Assembly (NCBI GenBank): GCA_006384855.1
Contig: VCJN01001792.1
Span: forward strand, 1-64,000
DNA: 64,000 nt
From: Tetraselmis striata
Taxonomy: Eukaryota > Chlorophyta > Chlorodendrophyceae > Chlorodendrales > Chlorodendraceae
Direction: 5' to 3'
Shown here: positions 10,816 through 21,900 of the stretch, one piece after another
Position numbering within the stretch: position 1 is the stretch's first letter
How the letters are laid out: the number at the start of each line of letters is the position of its first letter
The notes under the pieces: generated by a model
What the model saw: only the letters and a program-made list of their open reading frames with translations
Told to the model about the DNA's origin: nothing
The model's database searches: none
Translations under genes and position numbers: made by a program

Positions 10816-12989
10816 ACCGGCGACAAGTGTGCCACAGGAGCGCTGGTCTCTCGGCTGGCCGCCGGGTGGGAGCAGCGAACAAAAGCTGATGTACGTGGCA
10901 GCCGACAAGGGATGTCTCACTGTTCGTGGAGCCGCTTTCTCCGGACGCTCTCCCTGTGACCAAAAAGTTATACTGTTAGTGGAGCCGCTTGAATAAAGAC
11001 CCGCAGACCCGGCAACCGGCAGGCCACATCAGTGGCGGACGGATAGATAAGACGGATAGATAAGCCGATAAGGAATCGTGTTCGCGATTTGGGCGTACAC
11101 GAATTCCAATTGTCTGGTACCTGTACTGTACCTCTGTACCTGTAACGGTACGGGTACTTTCATGCAGATTGGTTTGGTCACATGGGCTCTGGCGGATTCG
11201 GGCCAACGCAAAGTACTACTTTCGGCGGCAGGCAGGGGGGCGCGCGGGGGCAAGGCACTGCTGGTACGGTACTTGTGCTGGTACTTTTGTCAGGCGGTAT
11301 GATGAGGTGGGACGGGTGTAGTCGCTAATCCTTAGCAGTATATTTCGTCGTATACTACGAGTCGGAGCGCATAAAGCGATGATGTCGTCAGGTGACGTGC
11401 ATACCTGATGTAGTAGTCTCGACGGCTGCGAACCGCAGACGATACTTTCATCGAGCGGCCTCTACAGCTAGATCGAATGGCGCAGGCGACTCGAGCCGTG
11501 CCACGTGATCAGTCAAGGGACCAGAGGGGTTTGAATCAGGTTCTGACGCTGTCGTCCTTCGTCCGACGAAACAAATGATGACTATGATTACATGTCGTGC
11601 TAGACACAACATTCAAGAAATCCACACAGAAATCCAAACAAATGCTGACGAAACCGCTCAGAGAGTTCTGCTTAAATGTAGGCTTTTTCCTTCCCGAGTC
11701 CTTTCCGTGCATCCTCTTGACGCTCTCCCTGTAACCAAAAAGACTATTCCCCTACCTCTTGGGTTGAGCGGAGGAAAAGGAGAGCCGCGTCCGAAATCGC
11801 CTGGAATATGAGAGAATCGATACCGGTTACAATACGGTTATATCACGGATTTTTAGGCGTCCGTCCTCCGTCCGTCCTTCGTCCTCCAGTGCTGCGTCTT
11901 CGCGTATGAACCGTCATACGTTCGATCTGTGCTCGTTTGATTTCTAGGCACTCCTACCACAGTCCGTAAAAATCCTGCGACTAAGACGGATCTATCGTGA
12001 ATTATACCGGAAACATACTGCAAAAATCACGAATGTCCGTCCTCCGTCCTCCTGTGCTGCGTCTTCGCGAATGAACCGTCATACGTTCAGTGTTCGCTCG
12101 TTTGATTTCTAGGCACTGGTCCGAAGACGGCAAGATTCTGAATGGATGCGCGTGTATTCTAGCCCAGGCACGTCATATATTCGTCTGAAACGCCAAAATA
12201 ACGCGGTACCGCAGCGCGTTTTTACTGCTGAATCAGCAAGCGAGACTCGCCCTCTGTATATATTTATACAGCGACTAGATACACGGTGGTCCGAGGATAT
12301 GCTGTAACATGATGCTGTAAAAAGGGGTCGCCGCGGTGCGGGGGCAGTCCGCCGACCCGCCGGGGCCCGGCGTCCGTCGACGGACGGGCGACGGTCGAAC
12401 GGCGGCGTCCGGCGTCCGGTGCCGGTACAGGCGGCGGGCGTGGCGATTCGCGCAGTGCCCGCCCCGTAGACCTGACGACCGGCCCGACCTGCGCGGCCTC
12501 GTGCGGGATGCGGGCCGCCTGTAGGCGGCTCATACTGTATTGCTGATCTTGCACTGCTGTTTTTTTTTTTTTTGGGTAGTACAACTTTTAGCGGTGGGTT
12601 GGGTACCGGCCTTTTTGTAATGCACACCAGTAGTCAGCGGCCCGCTTTTACGCGGCTTGCAGATTTTTAAATCTGTTTTACAAAATAATACGTCTCTTTT
12701 GAAAAATAAATTACTGACGAAAAAAAATAAATTACTGGCGAAACAAAAATTACTGACAAAGCTAACGCTAATAAAAGCATTATTACCCGGAAACAACAGT
12801 ATTAGCGACTACAAGATCAACACTACTGTACAAGCCGGGTAAAAGCGGCCCGCATCCCGCACCACGCTCAACCCAAGAGGTAGGGGCACCTCCACAAATC
12901 CCCGGCGCGAAGCGCCGCTTAGTAACGAAACCGCATACTAATAATCCTTACGGGTCACAGCAGGCGGAAACTGCATTAAAACTTCAAAC
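10816..12989. other. Intergenic region with decayed repeats
   Basis: No convincing gene is seen. Near 10946-10970 and 11718-11745 there is a shared stretch of roughly 25 bases (gacgctctccctgt-accaaaaag). A second, longer direct repeat occupies 11868-11953 and 12036-12118. Around 12540-12840 the DNA turns AT-rich, with a poly-T run and several lysine/asparagine-rich short frames, and it includes one copy of a dispersed cctttttgtaatgcacacca motif. The PPR promoter should lie at the right side of the gene, near 10816-11000. Confidence 0.4.
11868..12118. repeat. Direct repeat pair of about 80 bp
   Basis: Segments 11868-11953 and 12036-12118 share a ccgtcctccg-rich lead and then a nearly identical body that includes atgaaccgtcatacgttc and ctcgtttgatttctaggcac. 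They differ by a few substitutions and small gaps. The origin is unknown; they may be remnants of a local tandem duplication or of two element ends. Confidence 0.6.
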
Positions 12990-14808
12990 ATGTTTAACAG
13001 GCCTTCGACGCCCTACACAACCCTGCGTCACCCAGGCAAATACAGAGCCTCTAGGGCTGGCAGGGGCGTGCAAACCCCACCGTCAGGTCCTTGGGGAGGT
13101 CCCCTGGGCGGGGCGCTGATAGTTGTTGAGGGGATTGGTCGCCACGACAGCCGATGGCTCAATGTAGTAAGATCAGCAAAAATTCAAACTCAAACCGCTA
13201 CCGCCGTACCAACCCCCTCCTCCGCACAGCAGCCCACAGCAGCCCCACCAGCTACCCCGTTTTGCACAAGAAGAACCACGGGAAGAGGCCAGACTCGTGA
13301 AACAAGAAGGGGGGAAGGAGGTTGCGAGCAAGTCGCTAGTAGCAATAAAAGTGACAGAGAACGGCATCAAGCCGCCTCCCAGGGCGGCCAACAATCCTCC
13401 TACTTGTTGGGCAGGCGACCTCTGCTTCCTCACATCGTTCTATGGCATGGCTGGGTCTGCAAACAACTACCCGTGCCATCTATGCTACATTCACAAGTCG
13501 AAGCATGGTTATTGAAGGAGTAGTGGGGCGGAAAGCTACCAAATAGGAGGGAACTAGTGGACATGTACATCTCCGCCCACATGTGGGGGGAGGATTACGG
13601 GTTGATTGAGGCATACATACAAATGCCCATGCTGCAACGTAAAACCCCCCTCCCCCCCGTATGCCAATGATGCACAGACGCGGGAATGCGCCATCTTGAC
13701 ATATTGATGTGCAATTGTGCTACTGAAAGTATTACAAAGAACCAGCGCTGGATACCCAACGGACCTAGTGGACCAGGGTAAGAACAAGGCCAAGTACACG
13801 AAGTTCCTGGCCGGCCACTATTATGGGCACCGCCCAGGCGAGGCCGAGCACCTGCGCATCGAGCCATGGGATGCGCCTCCAGAGTGTCTACAAGGCCTCG
13901 CCAACAATCTCGTTCACTTCATCTTCATCGCCATCAATTGCAACTGCGCTAGCAAAGCGCAAGGCGATGCGATTTGCATGTGGCCCTATTAGCGCTTCGG
14001 CACCATGGCAGACACAATACACGTCAACAAGGAAGCAGAGCACGGGCTAACCAAGAAGGTGCAAAAGTGCACTGGGCATGAGTGTTGGGATGTACCAGCG
14101 CACGTACCTCGCCTGCTCACCATGGTGCTACCCCTAGGCCACCCCAAGGCCGAGGAGTACTTGGACTGATGCTGCCGCAAGTTCCTCCGCATGGTCGCCA
14201 TCTGGATTATCAACGGCATCGAGCAAAGTCAGTGGGCAGCACTTGGCGAGGCAATCGAGAAGGCGAGTCAGGAGTGGCTCCGTGGGTCGTGCTGGTGGGG
14301 AGCTCCAAGGACGCCACGGTAACGATGCACACGGTCGTCGATAACTACGGCGACATGGTCCGGAGGCTGGGCCCCACCATGGTACACTGCACGGAGGGCA
14401 TGGAACACAAACACATGCCCATTAAGCGAGAGGGGAGGGAGAACACAAGCTACAAAGACTACACTTCGGTATAATGCAGCCCTTATTCCACTGCCATCAT
14501 GCAGTGCAGCCACCGCCTGCTCGCCAAGCACTAGGTGCATGCATGTCGACGTCCATGGGGCGGACAGCGACAAGCGCCGCAAGCAGGACACATGGGCAAC
14601 CTACGCATATCGAGTCAACACAGATGTCATCAGCGAAGGTGATGAAATGGTGACAGAGACAAAGGTGCGCGCCACATACGCAGGCAAGCTAGTGAAGGCG
14701 AAGCGAGACATGCGGTTGATGGACGAGGTTGCGCGGATGCAGAATGAGTGGTTGGACACACTGCATGCGTGTGACTGGGTCATCAACCAGGCCGGACTGT
14801 TTGAGTAA
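12990..14808 (+). pseudogene. Decayed transposase-like gene
   Basis: Consecutive + strand frames read like one protein broken by stops and frameshifts. One piece (about 13297-13515) carries a Gly-X-Ala-Asn-Asn-Tyr-Pro-Cys-His-Leu-Cys segment, resembling the pre-catalytic Cys-X2-Cys motif in large transposase-like proteins of protists and invertebrates. A later piece (about 14320-14474) has a tract around Gly-Asp-Met-Val-Arg-Arg-Leu-Gly-Pro followed by Glu-Gly-Met-Glu-His, similar to the C-terminal part of the same kind of protein. An in-frame TGA lies near 14168. The family name is uncertain and terminal repeats were not found. Confidence 0.35.
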
Positions 14809-15771
14809 ATGAAGTGAGAAAATAAATGTGTAATTACACCTCCCCCACCTCCACGCAAGCATGGCAGCGCAGGAGATGAATGCCGAGCTTCACGTGGGCG
14901 CTATCATAACTAAGACGTTCGGGACGCGGGGGAGCTTTCTCGGCCAAGTACTCCCCCCCCCCCCCCCCCCCCCCGGTGCCCTCCATGACGTCCCGTTACA
15001 CCCGCCATAGGCCCACCGCCACCCTGTGATAGCTAGCCGTATGTATCATCCAACATCCATGTCGTCAGTTGGAGATGTGTGAGGTGCAATAGTGCGGTGC
15101 AGTATTCAGACAAGGACAAGTGGTTTGAGGAGACGGATTCTGGTTACATGCCGGTTGATGACCGCCGGCTTATAACTGGCAGATCGTGGCAGATCGGGCT
15201 AGAGGTCACGGATGACCGTGCAATAGCCATCAGATGCATGGCACCATGTGTAGTATAACAGATGTGGGCCGTGGGGGTCACCCTCGGGCATTGGGCGCAT
15301 GCAAGCATACGAGTATAGTAAAGGTAATGAGGATGGTTTATACGTATGGAGTAACTTGACAGTTGAATCAGCGATGCGTCGATTTTTCAGAAAATTTTAC
15401 AAGAACGGGTCCTATATCACTAGGCCTACAGTTCCATGAATTGCATTGCCAGCGCTTTGAAGTACCAGCAGCGAGGGTTTGCATTGCCAGCGCTTTGAAG
15501 TATGGGATACCAGAATTTTTTTCCATTAATACCAGCAGCGAGTAGCGAGTACCAGTACCAGGGCCGCTTTTAGGCGGCTTGCTGTGTTGATTTTCTAATT
15601 CTGGGCAACTGCCCTTTTTGTAATTCACACCAGTACCAGCAGTTCTAGGGAACTGCCCTTTTTGTAATTCACACCAGTACCAGCAGTACCAGCAGCGAGT
15701 AGCGAGTACCAGTTAGGATAACCAGCAGCGAGCGTTCGCATTGGATTGCCAGCGCTTTGAAGTAAGGATTA
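14809..15771. other. Intergenic region with poly-C and a small minisatellite
   Basis: A poly-C run sits at about 14947-14973. From about 15440 to 15765 short units recur: ttgccagcgctttgaagta (three times) and accagcagcgagtagcgagt (two or three times). Two copies of a dispersed ctgccctttttgtaattcac motif lie at 15600-15680. I see no gene. Confidence 0.45.
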
Positions 15772-16553
15772 GGCCAGTGAGATTTAATTGTCGGTTTTAG
15801 GTCCCCCCCCCCTCCGATTTGCCCCCCCCCCTCCAGAAATTCTGTAGCTGGGTAATGCTCTATTTTAAAGTACTGTGCACCGTACTGCCAGCCCGCAAAC
15901 TGCGTTACAAGCGCCTGTGTGTTCAGTTTAGGGATGGCTTTCGCCCCGAGCCTGTGACTGTGTCCTCGTGCTCCACGCACACCATCGTCACTTGCTCCAC
16001 GAGATCAAAGAACAGCTCCGGGTCTATGTCCTTCGCCACATGCCGCATCAGCTCAGAGCAAGTGTGTGCTTGTAGCCAGTGCTCGTCAAAGACATGCAGC
16101 GCTGTCCGCCCACCGAGTAGCCTGCCATCCCAGGTCACGGCCACTTTCACAGTGCAGTTGGCGTTGCTTGCCAGCGTGCCGTTGGTACTAGCTCGACGAC
16201 GCGACCGCTTACGGACCCTACCTCCGGCGCTAGGAACTGGCACAGGTTGGTGTAATGGTGTTTCCTGCTCAGGGTTGCGCACCGGCAGATATGCATGCAG
16301 CTGTATGCAGCGGCGTGGAGGTGGCGGCGCGTACATACCCACACTACTCTGCGCGAGTGTGCGCACGACAACAGTTGGCCCTGTAACCATTAACATACGT
16401 ATTTACAATATTTGGCCCGGTTGCCTTACGGTTGAGGAAGTACTGCCAATGTACTGGCTACACAATTATCGGGGGGATGCTGAATAAATCCTCCCCCCCC
16501 TCCGATTTCGGCCAGAAAAGGACCCTAAAACCGACAATTAAATCTCACTGGCC
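15772..16553. mobile_element. PIF/Harbinger-like DNA transposon, probably non-autonomous
   Basis: The element is 782 bp and is bounded by inverted repeats of about 34 bp that start GGCCAGTGAGATTTAATTGT; the two ends differ by one base in the first 33 or so. The flanks are TTA on both sides (15769-15771 and 16554-16556). A 3-bp TTA/TAA duplication is the signature of PIF/Harbinger insertion. Just inside the repeats both ends have a C-rich tract next to tccgattt. There is no transposase. A 157-codon frame on the minus strand (15923-16396) lies in the middle. The element landed in a region of accagcagcgag minisatellite. Confidence 0.8.
15923..16396 (-). CDS. Unidentified ORF inside the Harbinger-like element
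   Basis: A 157-codon frame opens with ATG. It has a basic patch (Arg-Lys-Arg-Ser-Arg-Arg-Arg) near residue 75. The second half looks protein-like (Val-Thr-Trp-Asp-Gly-Arg-Leu-Leu-Gly-Gly, then a His-, Glu- and Asp-rich helical stretch). It is not a Harbinger transposase and I cannot confirm the Myb-like partner protein of such elements. It may be a captured fragment of a host or element gene. Confidence 0.3.
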   Translation of the reverse strand: MLMVTGPTVVVRTLAQSSVGMYAPPPPRRCIQLHAYLPVRNPEQETPLHQPVPVPSAGGRVRKRSRRRASTNGTLASNANCTVKVAVTWDGRLLGGRTALHVFDEHWLQAHTCSELMRHVAKDIDPELFFDLVEQVTMVCVEHEDTVTGSGRKPSLN

Positions 16554-16599
16554 TTAGTCGCTACCAGAGTTTTTTTCCCCATTACCAGCAGCGAGTAGC

Positions 16600-16898
16600 G
16601 AGTACCAGTACCAGTACCTCCCAGCCGTGAGATCGTAATCGGACGGCTGTGTAATTACGGACCGTGGGTGGGTGGGCGGGTGGGTGGGTTGATTATAGTA
16701 CTTAGTAGTACATGCCAGTAGATAAGCGCTTTAGTCATGCACCTATAGGCCCGATCCGCTGCACTATACGGGTACCCGTACGGCAATAAAGCTCACCGCC
16801 GAAAAATCGACGCTTCGCTGGATTATGCAAATTATATATGCAATAGTGGTGCAGGTATAGGTGCATGCATAGGTAGGGTTGCAGAACATACCCTAACA
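16600..16898 (-). repeat. Possible 3' LTR of the Ty3/gypsy element
   Basis: Reading the minus strand, the chromodomain-coding region is followed by a purine tract (gagagggatagg) and then TGTTAGGG at 16898-16891. This is the layout of a polypurine tract next to an LTR start. I could not find the far end or a second LTR copy near 36 kb, so the assignment is tentative. Confidence 0.3.
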
Positions 16899-17894
16899 TT
16901 CCTATCCCTCTCAGAAAATCAAAGCAGGCGTCTCAAAGGTTGAGATGAAATCGGGCAGGGTACTTGCGGGCAAGTTCACGGCGACGTGGGCTGCAAAACA
17001 GAGGAGACAAGGTGGCATTGGAAAACGATACGATAGTACTAAGCGCCTCCAGTGGCCGACTCCACGGCCGCTGCCGCGGTGGCGGCTGATGCCGCCGACG
17101 ACGCTGACGCTGACGCCGTCGGCAGGTGTGCGGTGAGCATAGACAATGAGCATATCAACATTTCTGAGGTTGCAATAGGGCTCCCAAGAGTTGTGCAGAG
17201 AGTCATAGCCTAACCATTGCACAAGGAACACAAGGGCTGGGCCGCGAGCATAATGATCGGGGTCATGTTCAGTTATGTGATCAAGGATGTTCTCAACAAT
17301 GAAATCATCTTGCGGGGGGATAAGTCAACCAAGAACACATCCAAGGGGGTATCAGGCGAGTAGCAGTGGCATAACTTGGAAATGTGAAACACAGGGTGAC
17401 ACTCCGTGGTCGAGGGCATTCGAATGCAGTATGCCTGGGAGGATATTTTTTGGACGGTCGAAAACGGGCCGAGGAATCGCTGGCGGAGTTATGGAACAGG
17501 TTGGTTGCGTAATAACAAATTATATCGATGGACAACCAAATTTCATCGCCCTTGTTAAATTCTTCATGTCGGGATCGGCGATTAGCCGAAGCAATTTGGT
17601 ACGCATCAGCGAGTTTTTATTTTTCGGATATCATGGCATGGGTGTTACGCATTTGTTGGGCAATGTCGACATTAACACAATCCAAGGGTTGGGATAGTAA
17701 GGCAACATGACCAAGGGGGCACATGCCATACCGAGCCTCAAAGGGTGAGCGTTTTATAGCGGAATGGTAATTATTGTTGTAGGAACACTCAGCGAGGGAC
17801 AGGTTATTGAGCCAGTCGTGATGGTTTTGGTGTACATAAGAGCGTAAAATTTGCTCAATAGTGCGGTGCGTGCGTTCGGTTTGCACGTAGGTCT

Positions 17895-17929
<35 letters not shown>

Positions 17930-18640
17930 GACGAGCTAATATTCAGTTTGGTGTTGAGCGGAATTTTTTTTTTCCAAAACGCAGAGGTGAAGCGGGGATC
18001 GCGATCGGAAAGAATTGTACGACATAAGCCATGGTGTCGAAAAATGTTGTTAATGAAAACCGAGCGGGTTGGGGGGGCGTCAATGTCAAGACTACATGGG
18101 ATGAAGTGGGCTTGCTTAGTAAAGTTGCAAACACATGTGGCAATTGTATCAAAGCCATTTGTAGACGCAAGCCAGTTATAAAATCCATCGAAATTACTTC
18201 CCAAGGGCGGGAAACCTTAAAGGAGTGGTGACAGGGAGCCTATCGGTTTTTGGGTCGAGTTCTTAATGCGTTGGCAGGTTGGGCAAATTTTGTAGTACGG
18301 CGAACAGTATTGCGTATGCTTGGCCACCAAAAGGCGCGGGAAATATTGACGAGTGTGCGTTCGAAATCGGGGTGACCGGCGGCATCGTAGAACTCGCCGA
18401 TAATCAGATTTAATAGTGTATCGTCAGTGGGGAGGCAAATTTTATCGGCCATCCAATAAAGCTCATCAGTGGAATCAAAGCGAGCTCCATTTGGCAAGCA
18501 GGATCCCGCATAGGGGGGTCGAATTTGGAATCATATTTAATGCGGGTAACGAGAGCAGGGTCCGCTTGCAAGTGGCACATGGTGGATAAGAAATCCTGCT
18601 GCTCGGAGGCTAAAGGCGAGTCATCCATGCGCACGGTAAG
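16899..18640 (-). pseudogene. pol: Ty3/gypsy chromovirus: integrase and chromodomain part
   Basis: This is the 3' part of a retrotransposon pol gene on the minus strand, broken by stops and frameshifts. In order it shows the zinc-binding N-terminal region of integrase (about 18497-18240, with His-Pro-Asp-Phe-Glu-Arg-Thr), the catalytic core (18204-17617, with Asp-Arg-Asp-Pro-Arg-Phe-Thr and then Thr-Glu-Arg-Thr-His-Arg-Thr), and a chromodomain (17231-17127, with Val-Gln-Trp-Leu-Gly-Tyr and Asn-Ser-Trp-Glu-Pro). Chromodomains at this position define chromoviruses. A 30-base G run at about 17899-17928 has replaced conserved residues in the core. Its upstream RNase H part lies at 29513-30364, across the MULE-1 insertion. 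Confidence 0.85.
17899..17928. repeat. Homopolymer G tract inside integrase
   Basis: A run of about 30 G on the + strand interrupts the integrase core just before its Thr-Glu-Arg motif, where conserved residues should be. It shows that the long C/G runs of this window can arise in coding DNA once selection is lost. Confidence 0.8.
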
Positions 18641-18739
18641 ACCTGTGGAATACACGGGATGTGTGTGTGTGTGGGGGGGGGGGAATGGGCATGGTGGTTC
18701 ATGAATTAACACTCTTGCATTCTATCTGCCCCGCCACAG

Positions 18740-18997
18740 GTTCCAACAAAGGACGACGCAGGACCCAGTACCTCTAGGGCTGCGCGAAGTATTTTTGCGC
18801 CCGTGGCAGTGCGCCCCACAAACACCCCGCGTGCTGTTATTGGGTAGTCTGGGATGCGTTCTGTCCTCCTTCGGAACGGAATGGCGGGAACCGAACACAA
18901 ATATCGTCGTGTCAACCTTGTGCGACAGGTACCCCCACCCGACGAGGCAGGCCCGAGTACCTCTAGGGCCGCAACATTTGGACTGCCGGATGTGGCA
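18740..18997 (+). repeat. Tandem pair of 69-bp phase-0 exons
   Basis: Exons 18740-18808 and 18929-18997 are both 69 bp, both preceded by CAG, both followed by GT, and both in phase 0. Each encodes 23 residues sharing the core Asp-(Asp/Glu)-Ala-Gly-Pro-Ser-Thr-Ser-Arg-Ala-Ala. The unit length, exon plus intron, is 189 bp, close to the 190-bp unit of the larger array downstream. Confidence 0.65.
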
Positions 18998-21900
18998 GTA
19001 CGCCCCCCCCCCCCCTCCCGCCTTTACTTAGTTGTCTCTGTATCGTCAGGCATGGAGTGGTAATTGCTTCATGTCCCGGCCGGCGAATTACTTTGCGCGT
19101 GAAACTGACACAAAACATTGCCGCGTAGGCAGTCAACCCCATCCACCGAGACCCGGCGAAAGGCAAAGGACCAGCTAACCCACTACCATCTAACCCACAG
19201 GTGGAGAAAGGCAAGGCCAAAATGCTGTCGCCTATTCCCGAGGAACTTCACAGCGCATTTCCGCCAAAGACTGAGGAAGAGGTTGAAAACGATTGGCTCA
19301 CCGAGCGCGCCAACAACAAAGTTCATTTGAGAAAAATAGAGCACCAGAAGTACGTCCAACTTGCCATTCAAGAGTGGCAAGACGCAGGGGAACACAGAGG
19401 TTACCTCGAGGACTACATGGTAACCGCAAACGTGGGGAAACAACTTGCCGAGGAAGCAGAGGCGGAGTACTCGCGCCTCGTGAACAGAGGGGCTCGGCTG
19501 ATGCAGGTTACCACCCATGCCTTGCCCACCTGTGTTCCCAACCTGATGGTTTCCAGTATGACCTCGTAGGTAAGACTTGCATGGACTGCTGCGTACTAAA
19601 GACCCCTTCTCCGGTTTACCAGAAACGATTACACCCTTCGTGGGCAGTCGAGGACAGCGCGGAGCCCTCTGTACAACAACCGGATGAGGGCGTAGCCGGA
19701 CCTGGGCACGAGGACAGATCGCCTGAGCCGCGTGCCTCGCAATCGACTGTGACCAACTCTTCCGCACGCGGTGTGTCTGTTTCTCAAGACTCGTTGTACG
19801 ACGCTACCCAACCCGGATATCACCCCAGTTCGGACGGGGGGGTTTCGGAAGATGACGAGCCGGCTCCGCCAATGGCACCTGCGTCCCCGGCTATCGAGCT
19901 TCTCGACTCACCCACGCCTGAGGTACTGCCTTGCTTTGGCCCTCTTGCAAGCGTGAGCCTTAAACTTCTTTAATTTCTTGTCCGCAAGTACTTATGCGGT
20001 GCCCCGTGTTGCCCAGCCTGGCCGACCACCTCTGCAAGTTGATCCTCGTCTACGCCGCGGCTGGGACCCCAATTACGAGAACTTCGACGACTGGTTCTCG
20101 GTATGGCCCGAGCCTGAGTCGTTGTACGGCGAGGATTACGCCGACTTGCACCATGCGATGTGGAAGTGGCTCCGAGATTGGGAGTTCGATAAATTTGACA
20201 TCCAGTATCAGTACGCCTTCCTGGAGGGTTTCCTGCGCTTATGCCCGCCTCCGCCTGGCGTGGAATTTCGTTTCTGTCGTGCGAGCATGGACTACTCAAG
20301 GCGAGGCTTTCCGAATTTTGTGTCTAGGCATGAGTCGTCATGTGGCCGCCGAGACCCGGCCCCCGAAGGCGTACTTGTTTTTTGGTTCCACATAACGTAT
20401 CCCTGGGGTTCGAGGGCATGGGAGCGGCCAGAGTCGTTGCCGTTTCCCAAGTCCACTGAAGCGGGCGGGCACTTCGCAATCGCGGTATGGACAACTCGTG
20501 ACGGGCGTGCAGTTGCGCCGGTTTTCCTATATGACAGCTTGTATCGTGTCCCATCGGGTGGTGTACCTGTCGACCAGCGCCAATACGTTGGTTTCGAGAA
20601 TGCCTTGTGGGAGATTCTGCGCACCAGAGACACGGCACGGATGCCCGCTGTCCTTCGTGGTCGTGTCAGCCAACAAGATGGTACATATGCGAACTCGTGC
20701 TGCATGCGCGCTGGACTTGGAGGTCGCGCGTTCGTGTTCGTCGTGTGCCGAGAGTTCTGGCGCGCCCGCGTTGCACGGGCCTTCGATAGGCCGCCGCCGC
20801 TTCGTGTCGAGATCGCCGACTTGCGGCGATTCGCGTTGGTGTGGATGCCTTGGTTCATGGTGACTGGTCTGGGCCTGACGCCCTTCGAGGGCCCGGTGAG
20901 GAGGGGGAAGATGAGTTTTCTACGTTGCCTCATCGACGGCGTTCCGTGGGACGTGTTCCCGCCGGGAGTGGGCATGTCGTGGTGGAGCGCTGAGCAGATC
21001 TCCCGGAGCCTGGACTTGGCGCGCACGAAGTTCACGGCTAGTCAAGGTCCTTGGCGGTGGGCATATGTGGTGCCGAAACGGGACAACCCTCATGCCAGGC
21101 AGATGCTTCAGAACGCACCCCCGAACAACGTCACGTGGAATAACATCACGTGGTCCCGAGCCGTGGACGCCGTTGTTATGGTCGAGTGTGACGGCGTCGA
21201 CGGAATCGCGCGCCACACAGGGCACAATATCCGCCTGTTCCGGGACTTGCAGAGGCTGCCTCCGCGTGCTGGTCGCTGGACGCCCGCGCAGCTTATGCAA
21301 GCCCGCATACTCCGCTGCGCGACGTGCTTGGGCAACGCCGACCCCAGACCCAACCACCCGGCAGGGGATGTCCCTCATTTCGACGAAGCGGTGGTGGAGC
21401 ACCTCTGGCAGCCCGTCTTGCTTCCAGTGCAACCACCCCGATCACCAACGCCTCCTCGACTTGAACAGGTGTGTTTACAACTCGACACGCATCTATTCGC
21501 GTGCACCTTTGTTGCTGCTGCGCACCACTTACTTTTACGGCATGCTAATTTACTCGCCATCGCACGTTGCCCCCCCCCCCCCGCCCCCCCCCCCCCCAAA
21601 CAGACCCCGAGCGCGGGAGCTAGTCCGAGCGGCGCACCCCCTCCCGTGTTTGCTGCCGAGCCGAAGCCCGCATCGACAGTGGCGCCGGCTGTCGGCAAGG
21701 TGGGATGCCCGCGCTGCACCTTTTGTTGCCGCTGCGCACGAGTTACTTTTACGGCATGCTAATTAACTCGCCATCGCACGTTGCCCCCCGCAGACCCCGA
21801 GCGCAGGAGCTGGTCCGAGCCGCGCACCCCCTCCCGTGCTTGCTGCCGAGCCGAAGCCCGCATCGACAGTGGCGCCGGCTGTCGGCAAGGTGAGATGCCC

